A stretch of 8,533 nucleotides of DNA from an uncultured Collinsella sp. (lineage in GTDB: Bacteria > Actinomycetota > Coriobacteriia > Coriobacteriales > Coriobacteriaceae): contig CALGZX010000121.1 in NCBI GenBank assembly GCA_937934165.1, positions 1 to 8,533 on the forward strand, in the 5' to 3' direction. Below are positions 1 through 6,644 of this stretch, one piece after another. The position numbers were made by a program, and so were the translations under genes. Below the pieces are notes generated by a model, which was not told where the DNA came from, did not search any database, and saw nothing but the letters and a program-made list of their open reading frames with translations. The first letter of the stretch is position 1; the number at the start of each line of letters is the position of its first letter.

Positions 1-1190
1 GAAACGATGTTGAGACATTTTGGAACGGATTAAAAGAGAAGAAACTCGGATTTGGACCGATCACCTATTTTGACACGACCGATTATAAAGCAAAACTCGC
101 GGCAGAGGTCAAGGACTTCGAGCCGAAGGACTATATGGATCCGAAGGCGGCAAGAAGAATGGAGCGCTTCGCACAGTTTGCGGTAGCGGCAGCCCGCCAG
201 GCGATGGAGGATTCTTCCCTCGACATGACAAAGGAAGATCCGTTCCGTGTCGGTGTCTGCGTGAGCTCCGGTATCGGAAGCTTACAGATCATCGAGAAGG
301 AATATAAGAAGCTTCTGGAAAAAGGACCGAACCGCGTAAACCCGCTTCTGGTGCCGCTCATGATCAGCAATATGGCAGCAGGAAACGTGTCCATCCAGTT
401 TGGCTTAAAGGGAAAGAACATCAACGTCGTGACAGCGTGCGCGTCCGGTACGAACTCCATCGGTGAGGCGATGCGTGCGATCCAGCACGGCGAGGCGGAG
501 GTCATGGTCGCAGGCGGAACTGAGAGCTGCATCACACCGTTAGGCGTTGCGGGATTCTCCGGACTTACCGCTCTTTCCACCTCTGAGGATCCGGAGCGCG
601 CCTCCATTCCGTTCGATCTTGAGAGAAACGGTTTCGTCATGGGCGAGGGCGCAGGTGTCGTTGTCTTAGAGGAATTAGAACATGCAAAAGCCCGCGGAGC
701 GAAGATCTACGCGGAGTTAGCCGGATACGGAGCGACAGGCGATGCTTATCACATTACTTCTCCGGCGGAGGACGGAAGTGGTGCCGCAAAGGCAATGGAA
801 TACGCAATTGCTGACGCGGGAATGAAGCCGGAGGACATCGATTATATCAATGCCCACGGAACAGCGACCCACCACAACGATTTATTCGAGACAAAGGCCA
901 TCAAGCTTGCGCTTGGCGACCATGCATATAAAGTAAAGATCAACTCCACAAAATCCATGATCGGCCACCTCTTAGGCGCTGCCGGCGGCGTTGAGTTCAT
1001 CGACTGTGTAAAATCCATCCAGGACGGCTTCGTTCATGCCACAGCAGGCTTAAAAGTAGACGATCCGGAATGCGATCTTGACTACACAAAGGGCGACGGC
1101 GTTTCCATGGAAGTAAAGACAGTTTTGACGAACTCTCTGGGATTCGGCGGACACAATGCGTGCCTGCTTGTCAGAAAGTTTGAGGAGTAA
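1..1190 (+). CDS. fabF: 3-oxoacyl-ACP synthase II (FabF), 5' end cut by the window
   Basis: FabF elongates fatty acids in FAS II by decarboxylative condensation of malonyl-ACP with an acyl-ACP in the cytoplasm. The frame is open from base 3 (N-D-V-E-T-F-W), well before the first ATG at 135, so the gene begins outside the window. About 17 residues are missing if the active-site cysteine is residue 163, as in E. coli FabF; 395 residues are visible. The thiolase-fold Cys-His-His triad is complete: Cys in TACASGT (codon at 438), His in NAHGTATHHND (codon at 855) and His in SMIGHLLGAAGG (codon at 966). The C-terminal NSLGFGGHNACLL is typical of the family. The stop is followed within 11 bases by accB, as in an operon. 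Nine TTA leucine codons and many GGA glycines give this gene a Clostridia-like codon use, unlike the second half of the window. Confidence 0.97.
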   Translation, partial: NDVETFWNGLKEKKLGFGPITYFDTTDYKAKLAAEVKDFEPKDYMDPKAARRMERFAQFAVAAARQAMEDSSLDMTKEDPFRVGVCVSSGIGSLQIIEKEYKKLLEKGPNRVNPLLVPLMISNMAAGNVSIQFGLKGKNINVVTACASGTNSIGEAMRAIQHGEAEVMVAGGTESCITPLGVAGFSGLTALSTSEDPERASIPFDLERNGFVMGEGAGVVVLEELEHAKARGAKIYAELAGYGATGDAYHITSPAEDGSGAAKAMEYAIADAGMKPEDIDYINAHGTATHHNDLFETKAIKLALGDHAYKVKINSTKSMIGHLLGAAGGVEFIDCVKSIQDGFVHATAGLKVDDPECDLDYTKGDGVSMEVKTVLTNSLGFGGHNACLLVRKFEE

Positions 1191-1201
1191 GGAGAACGGC
1201 G

Positions 1202-1678
1202 ATGGAAGTAAAAGAGATCATTGAGTTAATGAAAGCAATGTCGGACAACGGCATGACCGGCTTCGAGCTTGAGGAAGGCGACTGGAAACTGAGCATGAAG
1301 CGGGAAAAGAAAATCGTTGCGGCGGCGCAGACGCCGGTCGTTATGCAGGTCCCGGGACAGGGTTCCATGATCCAGACCGCGGATGTGACCGCTATGGAGC
1401 AGGTCTCCGGTGAAAATGCGGAAAAGAAAATTTCCGGAATCTCCGAGAAAGTGATCACCTGTCCGCTTGTGGGTACGTTCTATTCCTCCCCGGCACCGGA
1501 CGCAGAGGACTATGTAAAAGTTGGAGATACCGTGAAAAAAGGTCAGGTCATCGGAATCGTGGAAGCCATGAAGCTGATGAATGAGATCGAGAGCGAGTAT
1601 GACGGAATCGTGGAGGAGATCCTTGTGAAGAACGAGGAGACGGTTGAGTATGGTCAGCCGTTATTCCGGATTCGTTAA
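1202..1678 (+). CDS. accB: Biotin carboxyl carrier protein of acetyl-CoA carboxylase (AccB/BCCP)
   Basis: AccB carries the biotin that shuttles carboxyl groups from AccC to the AccD/AccA carboxyltransferase. The protein has 158 residues, normal for BCCP. Residues 1-38 form the N-terminal helical region. Residues about 40-85 are a low-complexity linker rich in Ala, Val, Gln and Glu. Residues about 86-158 are the biotinyl domain. The biotinylation motif EAMKLMNEI places the modified lysine at residue 124. The segment SSPAPDAEDYVKVGD matches the 'thumb' region found in bacterial BCCPs. The start at 1202 is supported by AGGAG at 1190-1194, seven bases upstream and overlapping the fabF stop. The gene sits between fabF and fabZ, a common FAS II order in Clostridia. 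A separate biotin ligase must modify it and is not in the window. Confidence 0.96.
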   Translation: MEVKEIIELMKAMSDNGMTGFELEEGDWKLSMKREKKIVAAAQTPVVMQVPGQGSMIQTADVTAMEQVSGENAEKKISGISEKVITCPLVGTFYSSPAPDAEDYVKVGDTVKKGQVIGIVEAMKLMNEIESEYDGIVEEILVKNEETVEYGQPLFRIR

Positions 1679-1700
1679 TTATAAAGATAACCGTTTGGCG

Positions 1701-1722
1701 GCCCGCGCATTGCCGCGCGGGC
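1701..1722 (+). other. GC-rich hairpin between accB and fabZ
   Basis: GCCCGCGC at 1701-1708 and GCGCGGGC at 1715-1722 form a perfect 8-bp stem with a 6-base loop (ATTGCC). It lies in the 73-base accB-fabZ gap, the longest gap in the FAS II part. No run of T follows the stem, so a standard intrinsic terminator is not supported. It could be an mRNA processing or stability element that sets the accB to fabZ ratio, or an attenuator; the sequence does not decide. Confidence 0.6.
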
Positions 1723-1751
1723 TGTGAAAGATTGGATAGAGGATAAAAATT

Positions 1752-2174
1752 ATGTTAGGAATCAAAGAAATTCAGGAAATCATTCCCCACAGACATCCGT
1801 TTCTTCTCGTGGATTGTGTGGAGGAGCTGGAGCCGGGCGTGAGAGCCGTCGGATATAAATCTGTGACATACAATGAGCCGTATTTCGCAGGCCATTTCCC
1901 GCAGGAGCCGGTAATGCCGGGTGTTCTGATCGTTGAAGCGCTGGCACAGACAGGCGCTGTCGCGATCTTAAGCGTTGAGGAAAACAAAGGAAAGACTGCG
2001 TATTTCGGCGCAATGAATAATGTAAAGTTTAAGAAGAAAGTAGTTCCGGGCGACAAGCTCCGTCTGGAATGCGAGATCATCAAGCAGAAAGGACCGGTCG
2101 GTGTTGGAAAGGCGGTCGCTACCGTGGACGGCAAAGTCGCGGTATCTGCGGAACTCACATTTATGATCGGTTAG
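1752..2174 (+). CDS. fabZ: 3-hydroxyacyl-ACP dehydratase (FabZ)
   Basis: FabZ removes water from (3R)-hydroxyacyl-ACP to give trans-2-enoyl-ACP in the FAS II cycle. The 140-residue length is typical of this single hot-dog-fold protein. The N-terminal IPHRHPFLLVD motif (residues 11-21) is a family signature. The catalytic pair is His48 in AGHFP and Glu62 in MPGVLIVEALAQTG. The start at 1752 has AGAGG at 1738-1742, nine bases upstream. It follows a 73-base gap with a hairpin and is followed after 13 bases by accC. FabZ rather than FabA is favoured by the catalytic Glu (FabA has Asp) and by the length. TTA leucine codons and GGA glycines match fabF and accB. I see no reason to doubt that it is intact. 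Confidence 0.97.
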   Translation: MLGIKEIQEIIPHRHPFLLVDCVEELEPGVRAVGYKSVTYNEPYFAGHFPQEPVMPGVLIVEALAQTGAVAILSVEENKGKTAYFGAMNNVKFKKKVVPGDKLRLECEIIKQKGPVGVGKAVATVDGKVAVSAELTFMIG

Positions 2175-2187
2175 GACTGGTGAAGAG

Positions 2188-3528
2188 ATGTTTCAGAAGA
2201 TTTTAATCGCAAACCGCGGCGAGATCGCCGTTCGGATCATCCGGGCATGCCGGGAGATGGGGATCAAGACGGTTGCCGTCTACTCCGAGGCAGACCGGGA
2301 CGCACTGCACACACTTCTTGCGGACGAGGCGATCTGTATCGGACCGGCGCCGTCCACGGAGAGCTATCTCGATATGGAGCGGATCTTAACCGCATGCGTT
2401 GTCATGAAGGCAGATGCTATCCATCCGGGCTTCGGATTTTTGTCCGAGAATGCCCGCTTCGCGGAGCTCTGTGAAAAGTGCAATATCCGCTTTATCGGAC
2501 CGTCAGCTGAGATCATTAACAAGATGGGAAATAAGTCCGAGGCAAGAAAAACTATGATGGCGGCGGGTGTTCCTGTGGTTCCGGGAAGCAAAGAGCCGGT
2601 CTACACTGTGGAGGAAGGCCTTAAGACCGCGAAAGAGGTCGGCTTTCCGGTGATGATCAAGGCGTCCAGCGGCGGCGGCGGAAAGGGAATGCGCGTTTCG
2701 AGGTCGGAGGAAGATTTCGAGGCGAACTTTTTAAATGCCCAGATGGAATCCGTCAAGGGATTTTCCGATAATACCATGTATATCGAGCGGTTTGTGGAGA
2801 ATCCGCGCCACATCGAGTTCCAGATCTTAGGCGACCGTTACGGAAATGTGGTCCATCTCGGTGAGCGCGACTGCTCGATCCAGAGGAGACACCAGAAGGT
2901 TCTTGAGGAATCCCCGTCAGCGGCGATCTCCGGGGAGCTTCGGAAAAAGATGGGTGAGACGGCAGTCCGCGCGGCAAAGGCGGTCGGATATGAGAATGCG
3001 GGAACCATCGAGTTCCTTTTAGATAAAGATAAAAATTTCTATTTTATGGAAATGAACACGCGCTTGCAGGTGGAGCATCCGGTTACGGAGTTTGTGACCG
3101 ATACCGACTTGGTCAAGTGGCAGCTGCGCGTGGCAGCCGGCCAGCCTCTGCCCTTTGAGCAGGAGGACATGCCGGTCCGCAACCACGCCATGGAGTGCCG
3201 CATCAATGCCGAAACGCCGGACTTTCTGCCGTCATGCGGAACGGTCACCGCGTTGCGTGTGCCGGGTGGTCCGCGCGTGCGCTGGGATTCCGCCATGTTT
3301 ACCGGTGCGAAAGTTCCGCCGTACTACGACTCCATGCTTGGCAAGCTCATCGTGTGTGCGCCCACGCGTGACGGCGCCATTCGCAAGATGCGCTCGGCCC
3401 TGGGCGAGCTCGTGATTGAGGGCGTGAGCGAAAACAGCGAGCTTCAGCTCGACGTGCTGGCAAACGACGAGTTCTTGTCGGGCATGTACCACACCGATCT
3501 GATGGGGCATCTCTATGCTGATGAATAG
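2188..3528 (+). CDS. accC: Acetyl-CoA carboxylase biotin carboxylase subunit (AccC), compositionally mosaic
   Basis: AccC uses ATP and bicarbonate to carboxylate the biotin on AccB. The 446-residue length and residue numbering match E. coli AccC closely. The N-terminal domain opens with KILIANRGEIAVRIIRA. The ATP-grasp glycine loop SSGGGGKGMR lies at residues 160-169, with Lys158 just before it. GERDCSIQRRHQK spans 225-237. Glu288, Asn290, Arg292 and Glu296 lie in MEMNTRLQVEHPVTE, and Arg338 lies in HAMECRINAE; these are the known metal, bicarbonate and biotin-site residues. The start at 2188 has only a weak GGTGAAGAG upstream. The oddity is composition: before residue 290, five leucines use TTA; after it, none of 16 do. 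Line 3001-3060 is 18/60 G+C and line 3121-3180 is 43/60. The function call is firm, but whether one organism carries this exact gene is uncertain. Confidence 0.93.
   Translation: MFQKILIANRGEIAVRIIRACREMGIKTVAVYSEADRDALHTLLADEAICIGPAPSTESYLDMERILTACVVMKADAIHPGFGFLSENARFAELCEKCNIRFIGPSAEIINKMGNKSEARKTMMAAGVPVVPGSKEPVYTVEEGLKTAKEVGFPVMIKASSGGGGKGMRVSRSEEDFEANFLNAQMESVKGFSDNTMYIERFVENPRHIEFQILGDRYGNVVHLGERDCSIQRRHQKVLEESPSAAISGELRKKMGETAVRAAKAVGYENAGTIEFLLDKDKNFYFMEMNTRLQVEHPVTEFVTDTDLVKWQLRVAAGQPLPFEQEDMPVRNHAMECRINAETPDFLPSCGTVTALRVPGGPRVRWDSAMFTGAKVPPYYDSMLGKLIVCAPTRDGAIRKMRSALGELVIEGVSENSELQLDVLANDEFLSGMYHTDLMGHLYADE
3050..3115. other. Compositional breakpoint inside accC (candidate chimera or recombination junction)
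   Basis: Sequence up to about 3050 is AT-rich at third positions and Clostridia-like. From about 3110 it is GC-rich at third positions and Collinsella-like. The intervening bases encode the conserved MNTRLQVEHPVTE segment, where two distant accC genes could share a long identical stretch. The exact crossover cannot be placed by eye. No insertion sequence, repeat or frame change marks it. Confidence 0.7.
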
Positions 3529-5239
3529 AAAAGCGAAGACGGTCAATGTCCTTGAGGGGCCGATAACCGAGTCGTGCGCCGAGTTTCCCGCACGCCACGT
3601 GTTTATCAAGTGCCCGGAGTGCCGCCGTGTGATCGATGAGGCACGCCTGCACGACAACCTCGAGGTCTGCCCTCGTTGCGGCAAACACTTTCGCGTGAGC
3701 GGTCGCGCGCGCATGCGCATGACGGTCGACGGGGGCACGTTTGAGGAATGGGATGCCAATCTGGCGTCGGAGGACTTCCTCTCGTTTCCCGGCTATGCCG
3801 ACAAGCTCAAGAGCGTGAGCGAGCGTTCGGGCGAGCGCGATGCCGTCGTGTGCGGTAGGGGTAAAATCTGCGGCTGCGATACCGCGCTCTTCTTTATGGA
3901 TGCCAACTTTATGATGGGCTCGATGGGCTCCGTGGTGGGCGAGAAGATCTGTCGCACATTTGAGCGTGCGACCGAGCTGGGGCTGCCGGTCGTTGGCTTT
4001 ACCGTATCGGGTGGCGCCCGCATGCAGGAGGGCGTGACCTCGCTCATGCAGATGGCCAAAATCTCTGCGGCGGTTAGGCGCCACAGCGAGGCGGGCGGCC
4101 TGTATGTCACGGTGCTCACCGACCCCACGACCGGAGGCGTAACCGCGAGCTTTGCCATGGAGGGCGACATTATCCTGGCCGAGCCCGATGCCCTGACGGC
4201 TTTTGCCGGCCCGCGCGTGATCGAGCAGAACATGCACAAACGCCTGCCCAAGGGATTCCAGCGCTCCGAGTTTTTGCTGGAGCACGGCTTTTGCGATGCC
4301 GTTGTTCCGCGTGGCGAGATTGCGCTCACGGTAGGCGAGCTGCTGGCGCTGCACGAAGGGCACGCGCCCGGCCTGGGGGCACCGCATGAGATCGTGCATA
4401 CGGGTCGTCGCGGCAAAAAGCTGGGACACTTGTTCAAGCGCTCGGCCGCACCAAAAACCGCGCTCGAGATTGTCAAGCAGACCCGCTCGGCAGATCGCGC
4501 CACGGCGGGTGAGATGATCTCGCTGGGCCTGGATGGATTTGTGGAGCTGCACGGCGACCGTTACTTTGGCGACGACGCCGCTGTGGTGACTGGCATTGGC
4601 TGGAAAGACGGACGCCCCGTAACGGTCATCGCCATCGAGCGCGGCACCACGACCAAAGAGCGTATGCGCCGCAACTTTGGCATGGCGCATCCCGAGGGCT
4701 ACCGCAAAGCGCGTCGCCTGATGCGCCAGGCCGAAAAGTTTGGTCGACCGGTTCTGTGCCTGGTCGATACTTCGGGTGCGTTTTGCGGCATCGGTGCCGA
4801 GGAACGCGGTCAGGGCGAGGCCATCGCCCAGAATCTCATGGAGATGAGCGGCCTTAAGACGCCGATTGTCTCGGTGGTAATAGGCGAGGGCGGCTCTGGT
4901 GGCGCGCTGGCGCTGTCCGTGGCCGACCGCATCCTGATGCTCTCGAGCTCGGCCTATTCGGTCGTGAGCCCCGAGGCCTGTGCGTCGATTCTGTGGAAGG
5001 ATACCGAGCGCGCGAATGAGGCCGCCGAAGCGCTTAAGCTCACGGCCCCCGATCTGTTGGCGCTCGGCATCATCGACGGCATTGTTGATGATAGGGGCCT
5101 GTCGCATGAGGAGATCGCCGGTGCCGTCATGTCCTCGGCATTTGATGCCTTCGATACGCTTGGGCGGCTCGACGACGCGACCCTCACAAACCTCCGCTAC
5201 AAAAAGTACCGCGCAATCGGTCAGTATCGCACGATGTGA
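3515..5239 (+). CDS. accDA: Fused acetyl-CoA carboxylase carboxyltransferase, beta-alpha (AccD-AccA)
   Basis: This 574-residue protein joins the two carboxyltransferase subunits that move the carboxyl group from biotin to acetyl-CoA, giving malonyl-CoA. Residues 1 to about 285 are AccD: a four-cysteine zinc ribbon (Cys33, Cys36, Cys52, Cys55) followed by the crotonase-like core with VSGGARMQEGVTSLMQMAK and TDPTTGGVTASFAM. After a linker around 285-312, AccA follows, with ELHGDRYFGDD, RRNFGMAHPEGYRKA, GAEERGQGEAIAQNL, IGEGGSGGALAL and SPEACASILWKD. The N-terminal helical region of stand-alone AccA is absent, as expected in a fusion. The start at 3515 overlaps the accC end by 14 bases, with GATGGGG seven bases upstream; the ATG at 3521 is an alternative. 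Fused AccDA proteins are known in Actinobacteria. There are no TTA leucine codons. Confidence 0.95.
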   Translation: MLMNRKAKTVNVLEGPITESCAEFPARHVFIKCPECRRVIDEARLHDNLEVCPRCGKHFRVSGRARMRMTVDGGTFEEWDANLASEDFLSFPGYADKLKSVSERSGERDAVVCGRGKICGCDTALFFMDANFMMGSMGSVVGEKICRTFERATELGLPVVGFTVSGGARMQEGVTSLMQMAKISAAVRRHSEAGGLYVTVLTDPTTGGVTASFAMEGDIILAEPDALTAFAGPRVIEQNMHKRLPKGFQRSEFLLEHGFCDAVVPRGEIALTVGELLALHEGHAPGLGAPHEIVHTGRRGKKLGHLFKRSAAPKTALEIVKQTRSADRATAGEMISLGLDGFVELHGDRYFGDDAAVVTGIGWKDGRPVTVIAIERGTTTKERMRRNFGMAHPEGYRKARRLMRQAEKFGRPVLCLVDTSGAFCGIGAEERGQGEAIAQNLMEMSGLKTPIVSVVIGEGGSGGALALSVADRILMLSSSAYSVVSPEACASILWKDTERANEAAEALKLTAPDLLALGIIDGIVDDRGLSHEEIAGAVMSSAFDAFDTLGRLDDATLTNLRYKKYRAIGQYRTM

Positions 5240-5264
5240 CAAAGGGACAGTCCGCATGTCACAT
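5234..5264 (+). repeat. Hairpin repeat, copy 1, across the accDA stop and EIIC start
   Basis: ATGTGACA at 5234-5241 and TGTCACAT at 5257-5264 form a perfect 8-bp inverted repeat with a 15-base spacer containing AAGGGACAGTCC. A third TGTCACA lies at 5281-5287. The element contains the accDA stop (5237-5239), the likely ribosome-binding site of the next gene, and its ATG at 5256. Its layout (TGTG, ACAAA, GGAC, then TGTCA) recurs at 6498-6526, downstream of the EIIC gene. It may be a REP-like dispersed element; the copy number in the genome is unknown. Confidence 0.55.
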
Positions 5265-6494
5265 TGGGAAAGGGTTCCTGTGTCACAAGTTTCTAACACC
5301 TCGTTTACAACGACGGTCTCATCAAACGCCATGCTCGTGGTGGACTATCTGTCCAAAAGCATGATGTCGGCGTTACCGTTTATTGTCTGCGCGGCGTTGT
5401 TCCGCACCGTCGCCGTCATTATGGGCGAAGGCATGCTGGGCCTATGGTCTGCCGATTCCGAAATCTATCGCCTGTTCTACAGTTGGCTCTATAACGCCGG
5501 CTACTACTTTTTGCCCATTTATCTTGGTTGGGCGGCCGCCCGCCAGCTCGGTTGCTCGGAGCAGCTGGGCATGATGCTGGGCGGCGTATTGATTGCGCCC
5601 GATCTGCTTAAGCTTGTCGATGCCGCATCGACGACGGGGGCATCGATGACTTCCGTGTATGGTCTGCTTCCTGCGCCGGTCAACGATTACACGACGACTG
5701 TTATTCCGGTTCTCATCTCGGTGCCTGTGTTATGGCAAGTGGAGTGTTTCTTTCGGCGCGTTATCCCTAAGGCCGTGGCGTTTTCGTTCGTTCCGTTTGC
5801 AACCATGCTTGTCATGGTTCCGGTTTCGCTGTGCATTACGGCGCCGGCGGGCAGCTATCTGGGCATGCTGTTGGGACAGCTTATGTTTATGCTTGGCAAT
5901 TCCGGTGGCATCGTGTCGCTGTTCACGCTCATGGGGCTTGCCGCGGGCTGGGAGTTCCTAAAGATCGCCGGCGTCAGCAACGTTGTCCTATCGCTCGCCT
6001 ATGCGCAGTTTATGAGTGTGGGAACGGATTCGTGCATTTTGATCGCCGCGACGATGGCAACGTTCGCCGTTTGGGGCATGCCTTTTGGCGCGTCGCTCCG
6101 CGTTGCGGATAAGGACGAGAAGGCGCTCATGCTGGGCTATTCGATCTCGGGTGTTCTTGGCGGCGTAAGCGAGCCGGCGCTGTACGGTTGCGGCTTTAAA
6201 TATGGCAGGTGCCTGACGTGCATGGCCATTGGCGGCGCCGTCGGAGGCCTTGTTGCGGCCGTGGGCCACGTTACGGCCTATACCATCGGCATGACGAATG
6301 TCCTTATGGTCATTGGCTTTGCCACGGGCGGCATCTCGAACCTGCTGTGGTGCTGCGTTGCCGGCGGTGTGGCATTTGCGGTGTCTGCGGCGCTGAGCTA
6401 CTGCTTTGGCGTGGTGCCGGCGCAGGGACAGGCGACGGAGGACGGAGCCGATTCGCCCGAAACAGTGGCGAGCGCTGCTGAAGTAAGCGCATAA
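5256..6494 (+). CDS. Stand-alone PTS EIIC membrane protein, beta-glucoside/sucrose-like family
   Basis: EIIC is the sugar-translocating membrane part of phosphotransferase systems. From 5256 the protein has 412 residues with many hydrophobic segments. Two stretches match the beta-glucoside/sucrose/trehalose EIIC group: DSEIYRLFYSWLYNAGYYFLP near the N terminus and GVSEPALYG (Glu306), the counterpart of the family's G-I-T-E-P-A motif. No EIIB cysteine domain and no EIIA domain are present; the last ~28 residues are an Ala/Glu-rich tail. Where relatives usually have Gly-x-His-Trp or Gly-x-His-His, this protein has G239-V-S-N242, so a conserved histidine is lacking. The start is ambiguous: ATG 5256 (AAAGGGA just upstream, inside the repeat), GTG 5280 (GGGAAAGGG upstream) or ATG 5331. 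It follows accDA closely but has no obvious link to lipid synthesis. The substrate is unknown. Confidence 0.8.
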   Translation: MSHWERVPVSQVSNTSFTTTVSSNAMLVVDYLSKSMMSALPFIVCAALFRTVAVIMGEGMLGLWSADSEIYRLFYSWLYNAGYYFLPIYLGWAAARQLGCSEQLGMMLGGVLIAPDLLKLVDAASTTGASMTSVYGLLPAPVNDYTTTVIPVLISVPVLWQVECFFRRVIPKAVAFSFVPFATMLVMVPVSLCITAPAGSYLGMLLGQLMFMLGNSGGIVSLFTLMGLAAGWEFLKIAGVSNVVLSLAYAQFMSVGTDSCILIAATMATFAVWGMPFGASLRVADKDEKALMLGYSISGVLGGVSEPALYGCGFKYGRCLTCMAIGGAVGGLVAAVGHVTAYTIGMTNVLMVIGFATGGISNLLWCCVAGGVAFAVSAALSYCFGVVPAQGQATEDGADSPETVASAAEVSA

Positions 6495-6497
6495 ACC

Positions 6498-6526
6498 TGT
6501 GCGACAAAAGGACGATTCTTTTGTCA
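6498..6526 (+). repeat. Hairpin repeat, copy 2, downstream of the EIIC gene
   Basis: GACAAAAG at 6503-6510 and CTTTTGTC at 6518-6525 form a perfect 8-bp stem with a 7-base loop, four bases after the EIIC stop codon plus a short TGTG lead. The order of motifs resembles the copy at 5234-5264. There is no T-tail beyond the stem, so it is not a standard terminator by itself. It may be a REP-like element or help protect the mRNA 3' end. Confidence 0.5.
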
Positions 6527-6533
6527 TGCTCCA

Positions 6534-6568
6534 AGGCCGTGGCCCGCGCGGGCTGCGGCCTCTTTGTA
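6534..6568 (+). terminator. Probable intrinsic terminator after the EIIC gene
   Basis: AGGCCGTGGCCC at 6534-6545 pairs with GGGCTGCGGCCT at 6550-6561. Ten of the 12 pairs are Watson-Crick and two are G-U wobbles, around a GCGC loop. The tail CTTTGTAT at 6562-6569 is only partly T-rich. Its place between the EIIC stop and the next gene's possible promoter fits a + strand terminator that ends the upstream operon. Confidence 0.6.
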
Positions 6569-6592
6569 TCTGGGAGACAAAGTGGCTACACT
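6564..6592 (+). promoter_or_regulatory. Possible sigma-70-type promoter for the cation transporter gene
   Basis: TTGTAT at 6564-6569 and TACACT at 6587-6592 are separated by 17 bases and resemble -35 and -10 boxes (3/6 and 4/6 matches to TTGACA and TATAAT). Transcription would start near 6599, about 45 bases before the ATG at 6645. The match is modest; the position just after a terminator is the better argument. An AT-rich AGATATATA stretch at 6612-6619 is an alternative -10 region without a good -35. Confidence 0.35.
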
Positions 6593-6644
6593 ACAATCCG
6601 TTTGAGCAATAGATATATAGGTAGTGCCGTGGGGGCGGATGTAG

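Noticed and set aside
135..137. ATG at 135 as the fabF start
   Set aside because: The frame is open back to base 3 and encodes typical FabF N-terminal sequence, so the real start is upstream of the window.
1701..1722. Intrinsic terminator between accB and fabZ
   Set aside because: The stem is strong, but the bases after it (TGTGAAAGATT) contain no T-run.
4980..5255. An N-terminal extension of the EIIC frame back to an ATG at 4980
   Set aside because: This stretch lies inside the conserved end of accDA in another frame and translates to Arg/Ser/Pro-rich sequence with no EIIC similarity. Starts at 5256, 5280 or 5331 are much more plausible.
3347..5332. A 661-residue open frame on the - strand opposite accDA and the end of accC
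   Set aside because: It mirrors accDA, whose GC-rich third positions remove stop codons on the opposite strand. The translation is rich in His, Arg and Ala, shows no recognisable domain, and accDA itself has clear motifs throughout.
1701..6553. Shared GCCCGCGC/GCGGGC hairpin sequence at 1701-1722 and 6542-6553 as a dispersed repeat
   Set aside because: The match is short, fully G+C, and the flanks and loops differ. Coincidence between two GC-rich stems is enough to explain it.
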